DNA from: Paenibacillus sp. RC67
Lineage (GTDB): Bacteria > Bacillota > Bacilli > Paenibacillales > NBRC-103111
Reading direction: 5' to 3'
Assembly (NCBI RefSeq): GCF_030020805.1
Contig: NZ_CP125098.1
Coordinates: 4,177,501 to 4,241,500, forward strand
Length of the DNA stretch: 64,000 bases
A program made the position numbers and the translations under genes. The notes beneath the pieces were generated by a model, which worked only from the letters and a program-made list of their open reading frames with translations, made no database searches and was not told where the DNA came from. Below are positions 25,134 to 34,031 of this stretch, piece by piece. Within the stretch, counting starts at the first letter, position 1. Each line of letters opens with the position of its first letter.

Positions 25134-27287
25134 CTAACGAAAATCATGTATTGCCAATTCGGCTCGACTTAACGTCGGGCTGCTGAACTTGAGCTTGCCA
25201 TTTACGAATAAACGATAGCCTTCATCCATTTCCGTATGCCCTGTTTGCAAAACACTCGATTTTCTATACGTGATTCGTATATCCATTCCAGCCGCCTTAA
25301 TGCGATCCAGACAAAAATAGTCCAATCCTACATCTAGCGGGTCGAGTATAATCCGGTCATGCTCTACTGTCAAACCCGCCACATGCGTGATAAGTAGATC
25401 AATATAATAAGAATGGTTATATTCCTGTTCGTCACTCAATGGCTCGCCTGTCTCACTATTGTAATGCTCAACAAGACCCGGTTGGTTCAAATCTCTTTGC
25501 ATAAAGTGAAGGAATGAGTACTCACGCAAGTAAGAAGCGAACTCGCTATCAAATTGATGTTCTCTTCTTTTGCTTTCCTTCGCAAGCGCGTCTAGGGCAA
25601 TCGAGTTCGTATAGGGCCATGTGGGACCATCCCAGACGCAGCCGTTGCGGCCTTTAACGAAATGCCCCATCCAACCTCCTTCTTTCGAATAGGCGGGACA
25701 GTCAGCGGATACCGATGGAAACGGGCATCGGGTATGGAACTCCCGATCATCAAACAGGTGCTCGATCATGCCATTGAAGCGATCGTCTATCATTTCTGCC
25801 CAGCCGGGATAAATGCCCACAATATTCTTCACCAATGCTTTATCATCGGTAAGGTAGTGTAGATCATAGAAGTACTGTGAAGCCTCATCCCACATTTTTT
25901 CGATAATATCCTGCTTGATTTCATCAGCCAGCTTATAGTATGTATGCGCTTCCTCATCGCCGGTCAGCTCGCATAGTTTGGCTACTCCCAGCGTATTTAA
26001 ATAATGGTAGACCGCACGATCCACTCTTTTCAAATGAGTATAGGTGGCTTTATCTTTCGGGTTGTTCGGGTATTGGTGGAAGTACCAATAACTTGGCTGG
26101 TATTCCTTGCCTGTCCGAGTATGCTTATGCTCAATCATCAACTGATCGTTATCGCTGCCATGTATTCGTTTCCATGAGTGAATTTGCATTTTTAATGCTG
26201 GCAGCAATTGTCTCATTTGCTCTCGGTTCGGATGTACTAGATAAAGCTTATAGGCTGCCCAGCAAGAGAAGTTGGCGAACGAGTGCATAATGGTGTCCAC
26301 TGTCATGCAGCAGAACATACCGTCCTCGTTGGCACCTGCCTTCATATTCTGCAACACGCCCTCGCAATAAACCGGATCATGGTACCATCTCGCATCCATG
26401 ATATGCAGCGGCACAGACAAGTTAATCAGCTTGCTGAACTCCCAGCCCCCTTTGCCGAACGGTTTCTTGCTTTTCTTATGCGACCTTCCCTCGTAAAACA
26501 AAGGTTGAGACAAATGGCCATACTGGGGATCGGATAAATTATGCCGCAGCAGAAACCAGCGGTACTTCCAGGTTTTGTCCAGCAGCGGATCGCTGCTTTG
26601 AAAGGTCGGTGCTTTATCGAACCAGGCCTGGTATTCGTTTTTTTGATTTTCTACTACTTGATCGACCGTATATCCTAACTCTGTATAACGCGCAGAACGC
26701 TCCTTCAGCATTTCCGGCTCATCTTGTCCTTTGATTCCCAATGCTGCGGAGACGATGAACTGCTTTGACTCCCCTGGTTTTACACGCACTTCTTCCAGCA
26801 ATGCGGCATCGCTCACTGTAATCGCGCCTGTGATATCGAAGCTGTAATGTTCAATTGAAAACTCACCGTGCAACGTATTGCCCTTCCGCTCCGAAAACGA
26901 ATCTTCATAAGTCTGAAGGGCTAACACGAGATCTTCCCCGCTCAGGTTGGTCCAAGTTTGACAGGAAACTGCGCAATCGTTCCAGGAAATAAATTTCCTT
27001 TCGGTTAAAGCGATTTTACTGCCCGAATATTCCATTAGCAAATGACTCGGAAACCATTCGGTACGACAGGGTTCGAAGCTGTCTACCAGGTTGTTGGTTA
27101 ATGTAAATAACAAAGGAATGTTGATCTTATGGATAAAGTCGAACCTGCCTGAAAAACCGGGCTTGGGATCCAAATAATCTGCCCACAACCGTGCTCCGGT
27201 GGAACCTAGCAATAGTGCACCTGGGAGCGTGCGAAGCGCCTTTTTCCCTGCCCGCAATTCCTCATCCCATAGGCTGCCTGTTGGCAT
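25134..27287 (-). CDS. MGH1/GH63-like (alpha/alpha)6 glycosidase
   Basis: 717 residues. The N-terminal about 240 residues are a beta-sandwich; the remainder is an (alpha/alpha)6 barrel with the trehalase/GH63/mannosylglycerate-hydrolase-like signature 'RNGCVWDGPTWPYTNSIAL' (the Asp is a typical general acid) and 'QEYNHSYYIDLLITHVAG', followed by a C-terminal strand-rich tail. Substrates of this broad clan include alpha-mannosides, alpha-glucosides and beta-arabinofuranosides, so the target is not assigned. ATG at 27287 follows GGAGGAGAG closely. No signal peptide. It is the first gene after a 121-base gap with a candidate promoter (27362-27400). Confidence 0.87.
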   Translation of the reverse strand: MPTGSLWDEELRAGKKALRTLPGALLLGSTGARLWADYLDPKPGFSGRFDFIHKINIPLLFTLTNNLVDSFEPCRTEWFPSHLLMEYSGSKIALTERKFISWNDCAVSCQTWTNLSGEDLVLALQTYEDSFSERKGNTLHGEFSIEHYSFDITGAITVSDAALLEEVRVKPGESKQFIVSAALGIKGQDEPEMLKERSARYTELGYTVDQVVENQKNEYQAWFDKAPTFQSSDPLLDKTWKYRWFLLRHNLSDPQYGHLSQPLFYEGRSHKKSKKPFGKGGWEFSKLINLSVPLHIMDARWYHDPVYCEGVLQNMKAGANEDGMFCCMTVDTIMHSFANFSCWAAYKLYLVHPNREQMRQLLPALKMQIHSWKRIHGSDNDQLMIEHKHTRTGKEYQPSYWYFHQYPNNPKDKATYTHLKRVDRAVYHYLNTLGVAKLCELTGDEEAHTYYKLADEIKQDIIEKMWDEASQYFYDLHYLTDDKALVKNIVGIYPGWAEMIDDRFNGMIEHLFDDREFHTRCPFPSVSADCPAYSKEGGWMGHFVKGRNGCVWDGPTWPYTNSIALDALAKESKRREHQFDSEFASYLREYSFLHFMQRDLNQPGLVEHYNSETGEPLSDEQEYNHSYYIDLLITHVAGLTVEHDRIILDPLDVGLDYFCLDRIKAAGMDIRITYRKSSVLQTGHTEMDEGYRLFVNGKLKFSSPTLSRAELAIHDFR

Positions 27288-27361
27288 GGACTCTCCTCCG
27301 TCCTAACGAGTATGATAATCAAGTGGTGCTCAATTCCATAATTTAGTATATTAAATTTCTT

Positions 27362-27400
27362 TGATAGATGAGTGGTGCTGATCTGCTCAATCTATAGGGC
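27362..27400 (-). promoter_or_regulatory. Candidate promoter of the (alpha/alpha)6 glycosidase / sialidase-fold / AraC group
   Basis: Minus strand TTGAGC (27385-27390), 17-base spacer, CTATCA (27362-27367); immediately upstream lies CGCCCTATAG (27393-27400 core), the same half-site sequence found near the other locus promoters. The second half-site is not convincing here. Confidence 0.35.
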
Positions 27401-27408
27401 GATTAAAC

Positions 27409-28386
27409 TTAATACGTCACCGTTAATTGATAGAAAGCGATCCGTTCCCGCCTCCAAGTATAAGTAACCAATAGGTCATTTCCGCTTGCAATAATAGCGG
27501 GATATGAGTATTGCCCTTCCCCTTCGTCAAGCAGAAGCTCATTGTCCCATGTCAAACCGTTATCAATGGAAAAGCGCATCACCAATGGCGTTCTCGGACC
27601 TTTCTTCTTTCCTTCTTCTGTACGAACCGGATTATATACAAGGGCAAGAATGCCGTTATCCATCTTTACCAAATCAAGACCACTATTGTTGTTAGGCAAC
27701 TCTGTCGGATATGCCATGCACCACGTTTTCCCGCCATCCTGCGAGTCACTTCGATAAATAGCACCTTCCGTGCTGCGTGTGTACATATGAACATTTCCTG
27801 GTGAAGATTCCCATAAGGCGGGCTGAATGATTCCCTTCCCCCTCAAGCAGCTGTGGTCCAACGGAATCGTTTCGCTTCGTCTCCACGTTTCACCGCCATC
27901 AACCGAGAGGTCTACGAAGCAGTCCCAATCCGGCTCTAAGGATGCAGGTGCTGCAATCACCCCATCATGCAATACTATAGGTTTGTTTTTAACAGGGCCT
28001 CTTCCCCCTTTATCCCCTTCGACCAGAGGTGCGGAAATGCTCCAAGTTATACCGTTATCCAGTGAACGAGTTACCCTCGTTTCCCATTCTGCAATACTGC
28101 TTCCAACTTTATAGTAAAGGAATAATACACCATCCTCCCTCCGGAATAATACCGGATTCCAATGAGGAACATCCTCTTGATCCGCTACCTTCAACGGAGG
28201 CATCCATACTCCATCTCGTCGATGTGAGATCCAGATCGCTACATCTCCTGCCTTCTCCCGCGTTCCCCCGAACCAAGCAGCAATGACTTCTCCACCAGGA
28301 AGCAGCTCCAATGTGGATGCGTGACAGCTGAGGAATGGCCTATCATCTTCAAATATGAATTGTTTGGTTATGTTTACAAAGTTCAT
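27409..28386 (-). CDS. Sialidase-fold (BNR/Asp-box) exo-glycosidase-like protein B
   Basis: 325 residues of the sialidase/neuraminidase-like superfamily (BNR_2 type). Asp-boxes: 'SLDNGITWSIS', 'SVDGGETWRRS', 'SQDGGKTWCMA', 'SIDNGLTWDNE'. 'CHASTLELLPGGEVIAAWFG' is the conserved first blade, 'KNKPIVLHDGVIAAPASLE' and 'GQYSYPAIIASGNDLLVTYT' are family-like. It is a paralogue, not a duplicate, of the 24020-25084 protein. Cytoplasmic by lack of signal. It starts one base after the GH95 stop (28388) with a G6 ribosome site, so it is cotranslated with GH95. Its substrate is not deducible from sequence. Confidence 0.88.
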   Translation of the reverse strand: MNFVNITKQFIFEDDRPFLSCHASTLELLPGGEVIAAWFGGTREKAGDVAIWISHRRDGVWMPPLKVADQEDVPHWNPVLFRREDGVLFLYYKVGSSIAEWETRVTRSLDNGITWSISAPLVEGDKGGRGPVKNKPIVLHDGVIAAPASLEPDWDCFVDLSVDGGETWRRSETIPLDHSCLRGKGIIQPALWESSPGNVHMYTRSTEGAIYRSDSQDGGKTWCMAYPTELPNNNSGLDLVKMDNGILALVYNPVRTEEGKKKGPRTPLVMRFSIDNGLTWDNELLLDEGEGQYSYPAIIASGNDLLVTYTWRRERIAFYQLTVTY

Positions 28387-28387
28387 G

Positions 28388-30805
28388 CTAATTTCCCCCC
28401 TGGCATTGAGTTAGTCCTACATTCCGTTCCATGCCTACTTGAAACGGCACAACTTCATAACAGCACCCCGCTGTGGTTTCAAATGTATTGTGTAACGGAT
28501 CTTTCAAGTCTAGATGGATGGTTTTGCCTTCATACAAAACTTGAACCGGCTGCGACGTCACTAAATAGCATTTTCTGCCCGCCGTAGATCGGATCAAGGC
28601 TCTAATAAGCTGGCCCTCTACCCATTCCAAATCAATTTCGAAGCCTCCTCGCGCTCGGATTCCTTTTACGCTGCCCTGGCTCCACTTCGGAGGCAATGCC
28701 GGTAGCAGACGAACCTTGCCGCCATGGCTTTGCAGCAGCATTTCCGTGATACCGGACATGCCGGCAAAATTACCGTCGATTTGAAAAATATCCATTTTGA
28801 CCTTCGGATGCCTATGAGCATTCATCATATTAGAGTGTAAACCTGAGAGCAAATCATTTAGGAAACGATAAGCCTTCCCCGCTTCGCCGAGCCTTGCCCA
28901 GAAGCTGACCGTCCAAGCGCAGCTCCAACCTGTATGCGCGCCGCCGTGGTCAAGCCGACGTTCAAGTGTTGTCCGGCACGCTTCGGCAAGCTCGGGATGA
29001 TCGTCAAGCGTAATAAGATCCAATGGGTGTAGAGCAACCAGATGGGCAATATGTCGATGCCCTGGCTCCAGCTCTTCGTAATCTTCGTTCCACTCTTGAA
29101 GCTGCCCGTATTTTCCTATACGAAATGGCGGCAGCCGCTTCAGGGTCTCTTCCAATTGATCGTGGAATGCCCTATCCCGCTGCAATAAGCGGCTCGCTTC
29201 GATACATTGACCGAACAAGTTACGAATGAGAACCATATCCATCGTTGCTGCATAAGTGACGCTGCTCTGCTGTCCATCATCCGTCACAAACACGTTCTCC
29301 GGAGAGGTAGACGGACAAGTGACCCATGAGCCATCCGAAGCTTCGACTAGCCAATCCAGACAAAATAGCGCCGCTTCTTTCATCGCGGGGTATGCCTGCC
29401 GTAGAAACTCTATGTCTTGATTGTAAGCGTAATGCTCCCACAAATGCTGGCATAACCATGCCCCTGCCATTGGCCAAAATGCCCAGCTGGGTGAGCCATC
29501 GACCGGTGTTGCCGTACGCCACAGATCAATGTTATGGTGAGCGGTCCAACCCCTGCATCCATAATGGATGCTGGCCACCTTGCGGCCTGTAATCCTCAGT
29601 CCTTCGATCAAATCGAATAGAGGTTGATGACATTCAGCCAGATTGCTTACTTCTGCGGGCCAATAATTCATCTGCACGTTGATGTTCGCCGTCCAACTAC
29701 TGCACCAAGGCGGCTGCGTCTTATCGTTCCAGATGCCCTGCAAATTGGCTGGTTGAGTGCCGGGACGTGAGCTGGACATTAACAAATATTTGCCAAACTG
29801 GAATAAGAGTGCTGCAAGACCTGGATCATCCGCGCCGTCCTTTACTGCCAGGATACGTTCGTCCGTGGGTGTAGCACTCATATCCTCGGAGCCTCCGAGC
29901 TCTAATGTCGTTCTCCCGAAGAGTCCTTTGTAATCATGCAGATGCCGCTCCTTTAGACGGTCATACCCTAGCCTTTCAGCGTGGGCTAGCCATGCTTCGC
30001 ACAAGCGTCCCGAATCGTTCCCCCGCACAGCTGGATCGTGCTCGAAGCCATTGTAGCTTGTCGCCGCCGATAGCAGCAGCACTATCGTTCCCGATCCGCT
30101 AACACGAATCCGACCTCCACTCACTTCTACCTTGCCCTTCTCTATGGCAGCTTGAAGCTGCAGCTCAAAACCAATTCCTTTGCCATCAGCGTATGTTAGA
30201 GGGTCGGCTGATCTTACTGTATTCGGTAGTACGTGATATGGGCAACGCCCAGAAAGCCTGATCCTGTTGGAATCCGCTTTACTAACGGAATATTGCAGTG
30301 CACTGTTCAAAACGGCAGTGAAGGAGGTTTTATTATCGTTATGCAGGCGAATCGCCATAACTTGATCAACCGCGGATACGAAAATTTCTCGCGTGCAGCG
30401 TGCTCCCTTGCTCAGATATTGCACTCGTACAACTCCATTATCTAGATCCAATTCACGCCGATATTCTGAAATATCACTCTGATCATCAAATATCAGCTCC
30501 AAATCGGCTAACGGTAAATACGATGCGATCTCCTGTCCCTCCATGTGCTGTTCAATGGTCTCTTCCGCCTCTTCATACCGCTTCGAAAAAATCATTTCCC
30601 TCACAGAGCTTAAATAACGCTGAGCATCATAACGAATCGTATCCTTCGGTTCTCCCGACCAGAGTGTATCCTCGTTCAATGCAATTCGTTCACGCCCCGC
30701 CCTACCGTACACCATGCCTCCGAACCGGCCGTTCCCGATTGGGAGTGCCTCGAACCAATTGGCCGCTTCCTGTTTATACCAAAGTATGGAACTAGCTCCG
30801 TTCAT
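28388..30805 (-). CDS. GH95 family alpha-L-fucosidase / alpha-L-galactosidase (second copy)
   Basis: 805 residues with the same GH95 landmarks as the 10347-12710 enzyme: 'LWYKQEAANWFEALPIGNG' at the N-terminus, 'NINVQMNYWPAE' with the two catalytic Asn, 'GQLQEWNEDYEE' with the general-acid region, 'GHRHIAHLVALHP', and 'QIDGNFAGMSGITEMLLQSH'. The N-terminal beta domain differs strongly from the first copy, suggesting another linkage or sugar. ATG at 30805 with AGGAGG at about 6 bases; codons further upstream belong to the palindromic repeat array. No signal peptide. Confidence 0.95.
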   Translation of the reverse strand: MNGASSILWYKQEAANWFEALPIGNGRFGGMVYGRAGRERIALNEDTLWSGEPKDTIRYDAQRYLSSVREMIFSKRYEEAEETIEQHMEGQEIASYLPLADLELIFDDQSDISEYRRELDLDNGVVRVQYLSKGARCTREIFVSAVDQVMAIRLHNDNKTSFTAVLNSALQYSVSKADSNRIRLSGRCPYHVLPNTVRSADPLTYADGKGIGFELQLQAAIEKGKVEVSGGRIRVSGSGTIVLLLSAATSYNGFEHDPAVRGNDSGRLCEAWLAHAERLGYDRLKERHLHDYKGLFGRTTLELGGSEDMSATPTDERILAVKDGADDPGLAALLFQFGKYLLMSSSRPGTQPANLQGIWNDKTQPPWCSSWTANINVQMNYWPAEVSNLAECHQPLFDLIEGLRITGRKVASIHYGCRGWTAHHNIDLWRTATPVDGSPSWAFWPMAGAWLCQHLWEHYAYNQDIEFLRQAYPAMKEAALFCLDWLVEASDGSWVTCPSTSPENVFVTDDGQQSSVTYAATMDMVLIRNLFGQCIEASRLLQRDRAFHDQLEETLKRLPPFRIGKYGQLQEWNEDYEELEPGHRHIAHLVALHPLDLITLDDHPELAEACRTTLERRLDHGGAHTGWSCAWTVSFWARLGEAGKAYRFLNDLLSGLHSNMMNAHRHPKVKMDIFQIDGNFAGMSGITEMLLQSHGGKVRLLPALPPKWSQGSVKGIRARGGFEIDLEWVEGQLIRALIRSTAGRKCYLVTSQPVQVLYEGKTIHLDLKDPLHNTFETTAGCCYEVVPFQVGMERNVGLTQCQGGN

Positions 30806-30817
30806 GATTTCCCTCCT

Positions 30818-30922
30818 AAGAGCTTTGCGGAGCAAAGCTCACTTCGTAAGCATTAGCAGAGCTTTGCGGAGCAATGCTCTTTTTCGTAAGCATTAACTAA
30901 GCTTTGCAGAGCAAAGCTCTTA
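30818..30922 (-). repeat. Array of three short palindromic repeats abutting the GH95 ribosome site
   Basis: Three units of about 40, 40 and 25 bp (about 30818-30857, 30858-30897, 30898-30922), each with AGCTTTGC-n3-GCAAAGCT (one arm changed in unit 2) and the first two followed by TTCGTAAGCATTA. On the minus strand the first unit runs straight into CTCTTAGGAGG, the GH95 Shine-Dalgarno. Related units are at 6312-6348 and 54905-54979 and, degenerate, at 31136-31190. Confidence 0.8.
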
Positions 30923-30928
30923 GAATGT

Positions 30929-31132
30929 CAAGAAACCTATTTCTTCGAGAAATTTGCTATATGGGTAGGTGGGGTATGCCTCGGAGGAGCGAAAGCGTCC
31001 GCCTTTGTTCTTGGGAAATCCCCGCCGGAAAGCGAATAAATTGAAAATTTCCCAAGAACAACAGCGGCTGGAGAAGCATACCCCACCGGAGCATACTAGC
31101 AATATTTCAAGTTTTATGGGTTTCTCGTCTAA
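30929..31132 (+). other. Conserved long-hairpin element, copy 2 (plus orientation)
   Basis: About 204 bp, alignable over its length with copy 1 (10081-10283). Landmarks on the plus strand: arm GAAATTTGCTA (30950-30960 region), GGTGGGGTATGC, loop TCCGCCTTTGTT, stem TGTTCTTGGGAAAT, apical CGCC-GGAA-AGCG (GNRA-type loop), returning ATTTCCCAAGAACA, loop AACAGCGGCTGGAG, GCATACCCCACC, arm TAGCAATATTTC, and TTTTATGGGTTTCTCGTCTA. Differences from copy 1 in the stems are mostly compensatory. It is antisense to the operon here and interrupts the palindromic repeat array. The whole stretch 30806-31269 contains no gene. Confidence 0.75.
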
Positions 31133-31135
31133 CTG

Positions 31136-31190
31136 GAACTTTGCTTTTCAATACTCTTCTTTGTAAGCACCCACAGAGCTTTGCTTTAGC
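31136..31190 (-). repeat. Degenerate units of the short palindromic repeat
   Basis: Two eroded copies: ACTTTGCTTTTCAATACTC followed by TTCTTTGTAAGCACCC, and AGAGCTTTGCTTTAGCC. They resemble the units at 30818-30922 and suggest that the long-hairpin element landed within an older repeat array. Confidence 0.5.
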
Positions 31191-31269
31191 CGTCCTTATT
31201 AAAAAAGAGAGCTGGAAAGCCCTCCCAGTACGAATACCACCGGACGACTCGCCCGCTCCCTTACATTCC

Positions 31270-33990
31270 TTATTCGTACAACCAATCCAAAGTATCCACA
31301 CCGTCATTCTTATGTTCAACATCCCGCTGCTGGATTTCTTGATCAGCCGGAACAACAGCTAATATCAAGTAAGCTCCTTTTCCGAAATCAAGTGTATGCC
31401 TGCCCGCCTCGAATTGAAATGCGTGGACATTTACGGAAGGGTAAGCATACAGTCGTAGCCCTTTTCTCAATAACGGTGCATAGCCTCCCATATCGTCGGC
31501 ATGGGTATTCTCTTCAAGACTTGGCGCTTGCAGCCATTGTTGATCCTTCGAGTTGAAATATCCGATTAGCACTTTAGACGGCTGATGCAGCTCGATATCT
31601 AATGTCACTCCACGCAAGCCCGCTTCCATTTGACTGAATCGGACTCCCGTCAACCCGTTCAGCTCCTCCGCGCATCCAACGATATGAATGTCTCCGTCGG
31701 TGAACACCTCCGCCCCCTTCTCCACTCGAAATATTTCTACATTCTTGGAGTGAAGTGTGAATGGAGCTTCCCTGCAGGGGGCTATGGGCTGTTTCATATT
31801 CCTCACAGCTTCTGGAGTCGTGCCTGATTTTAATTCCTTCAAATGAAATTGGAAGTGCTCCAGCTCCTGTTCATAAATCGGCAAACAATCTTTCCAATGC
31901 TTGAACTCAAGTCCGTTGCGGATCGGAACTTTTCTCTGTGGGGTTTGCATGCTGTTTGCGAACAAGTAAGTCTTCTCGGTCAAATCCGCTAGCTTCCGAT
32001 AATTTTCCAAGCTTTTCTCAAGTAATGAGGCCGCTTCGTCCAATAAATCCAGCCTTTGAAAATAATCCCCACCAACGAGATGCTTATAGGTTAAAATCTT
32101 CATGGCCGCACGCACTTTATTAGCATAAACTCCCACCATATAATGGATAGCTTGCATATCACAACGCAGTCGTTCAAACTCGCTCTCGTTACATGTAACC
32201 AAATCACAAGCCCGCTCGATCGCTTGCAGAGCATCTTCCGCATGACGTTCCGCATCTGCAATAATATCTGGCGGTGTCTCCCCAACATGCGGTACACCCT
32301 GAAGCTCCTTACCGATGTAATCCTCCAGCCTCTCGCCTTGCGGCGACTGGGACTCCCATAAATCCGGCCATGGCATATGCCGTTCCGGATTCGTAAGCTG
32401 GCTCATCGTCATCCCGAGGCTCATCGTTTGGCGGTTACCCTCGGTGATACCGAACCGCCGCAGCAGCTTCGGCGCACATTCGCCCGATGACTCGTACGCA
32501 TCCAGGATTGCTTCGCCCGCTTCCCTGCTGCCATATCGCTCCCCTAGCAGCTCAGCCCAGTAATGCCTTTCTGCTTCGGGATCTCGATCCGGATTCCATG
32601 CATAGCGGAACCACGCGGCAAACCAAATCCAATCACGGTCGATTTGTCTCAGACGCGGCTGTCCTTTCTCTGGAGCATCCGGCGAATAAGGCCAATCCCA
32701 GAAAAATAACGGATACAAATGAAGTCCGTTCGATTTCAACCTATACTTTGCCGCTTGCATACACTTTTGAATGAAGGAAGGCGCCCCATAACGGAAAGGC
32801 TCCAGATTCGCTAATATGTGCACGTTCACAATATGTATCGTTTGAAGAGAGCCAAGTCGATTATGAATCTCTTGCCACTTGCCTCTCGGTGTATAAGTAG
32901 TCAAGGATTCTCCGTTGTACTTGGCCTCCGTATATAAATTCGGATACAAGGGTAGTGCCGCCTCAATAACCTTTTGCGGTTCGATCGCATGGGATCGTAA
33001 AATGATCGGAGGCTTCTCCTTTACGTTGGAGTCTTTCAATCCCTCTAGCAGACCGGCAAGGATGGTCTCGGTAAACCATTCCACACCGTATATTTGTCCC
33101 TGTAGAGCTTCACCGAGGCACACCATCAACCCTACATTAGGAAACGACTTAACAAAAGCGGCAATCGATTTCTTATAATAATCACTCGTAATAGGCAGCG
33201 GTTTAGGCTGATGAAGCTTTAACCCGTGCTTTTCCGCAAAAGGCAGCGGAATATGGATATTATAAAATTTCAGAACAAGCCAAATGCCTCTGCGATCTGC
33301 TTCCTCCGCTAACCAAAGAAAGGTATCCACATTACAAGCATACTCTTCCTCTGTTACCTCTAACGCTTCTGGATAATCGTCCAGTTTGACCAGAGACGAG
33401 AATGGGTGGCCGCTCCACAAATAAACAATATTACATCGCTGTTCCAGCAGCATATTTAGAAAGTCGAGCCATAGAGCCCGGTCGTAGAACCAGGGAAACC
33501 GATTTGGAGTTATCGGGTATTCATAGGTTTGCCGTGGCGGCTCGACCGTTGTTTTCTGCAGGCCGATAGCCGGTCCCCGGAGAGAGAAGCTTGGAGAATC
33601 GCCATAAGCGATATCTTGTGGTACTTTACCTTCTTGTCGAATGCGTCGTGCAAGCTCTAAGCAGCCGTACAGCACCCCCGAATCATTCCCACCAGCAACC
33701 GTCACAAGACTTCCCGGGCAGGAAGACAGGTAGAAGCCTTCTCTTTCAGGAGCTTGCGTATGATACAGCAGCACATCCCGTTCTTCCAACTGTTGAAGAA
33801 AACCCGACTCTGAGCGGTTCCCTACATAAAGCTTTGTCCCCTCAATCAAACGATACTGATCCCAATTCCAGTTCATCTCTTCTTGCCGTACTTCATATCC
33901 GTTTTGCTGCAAGGCCTCCTTCAACAGGCGGATTCCATATTCTACTCGCGGCGCGGAATTACGTTCGTATCCTAAAGTAACGGTTTTCAT
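31270..33990 (-). CDS. Alpha-glucuronidase-like / GH20-GH67-type large protein, 906 residues
   Basis: No exact family recognised. The N-terminal about 150 residues form an alpha/beta domain ('YGIRLLKEALQQNGYEVRQE', 'TVAGGNDSGVLYGCLELARR') like the domain preceding the barrel in GH20, GH67, GH84 and GH115 proteins. A TIM barrel follows ('LWLDFLNMLLEQRCNIVYLW', 'ADRRGIWLVLKFYNIHIP', 'NVGLMVCLGEALQGQIYG', 'IHIVNVHILANLEPFRYG') and then a helical region and a C-terminal beta domain. 'CLGEALQG' offers a candidate catalytic Glu. It may remove a uronic acid from imported oligosaccharides, but this is inference. The ATG at 33990 has GGAGG at 11 bases; a TTG at 34026 is an alternative start. No signal peptide. 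It follows the GH29 gene by 41 bases. Confidence 0.87.
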   Translation of the reverse strand: MKTVTLGYERNSAPRVEYGIRLLKEALQQNGYEVRQEEMNWNWDQYRLIEGTKLYVGNRSESGFLQQLEERDVLLYHTQAPEREGFYLSSCPGSLVTVAGGNDSGVLYGCLELARRIRQEGKVPQDIAYGDSPSFSLRGPAIGLQKTTVEPPRQTYEYPITPNRFPWFYDRALWLDFLNMLLEQRCNIVYLWSGHPFSSLVKLDDYPEALEVTEEEYACNVDTFLWLAEEADRRGIWLVLKFYNIHIPLPFAEKHGLKLHQPKPLPITSDYYKKSIAAFVKSFPNVGLMVCLGEALQGQIYGVEWFTETILAGLLEGLKDSNVKEKPPIILRSHAIEPQKVIEAALPLYPNLYTEAKYNGESLTTYTPRGKWQEIHNRLGSLQTIHIVNVHILANLEPFRYGAPSFIQKCMQAAKYRLKSNGLHLYPLFFWDWPYSPDAPEKGQPRLRQIDRDWIWFAAWFRYAWNPDRDPEAERHYWAELLGERYGSREAGEAILDAYESSGECAPKLLRRFGITEGNRQTMSLGMTMSQLTNPERHMPWPDLWESQSPQGERLEDYIGKELQGVPHVGETPPDIIADAERHAEDALQAIERACDLVTCNESEFERLRCDMQAIHYMVGVYANKVRAAMKILTYKHLVGGDYFQRLDLLDEAASLLEKSLENYRKLADLTEKTYLFANSMQTPQRKVPIRNGLEFKHWKDCLPIYEQELEHFQFHLKELKSGTTPEAVRNMKQPIAPCREAPFTLHSKNVEIFRVEKGAEVFTDGDIHIVGCAEELNGLTGVRFSQMEAGLRGVTLDIELHQPSKVLIGYFNSKDQQWLQAPSLEENTHADDMGGYAPLLRKGLRLYAYPSVNVHAFQFEAGRHTLDFGKGAYLILAVVPADQEIQQRDVEHKNDGVDTLDWLYE

Positions 33991-34031
33991 CGTTATGCTT
34001 ACCTCCAATCCCACCAAAACGGCCAAAAGCC

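Noticed and set aside
30818..30922. Possible CRISPR array
   Set aside because: Units are directly adjacent palindromes without unique spacers of constant length, and no cas genes are present.
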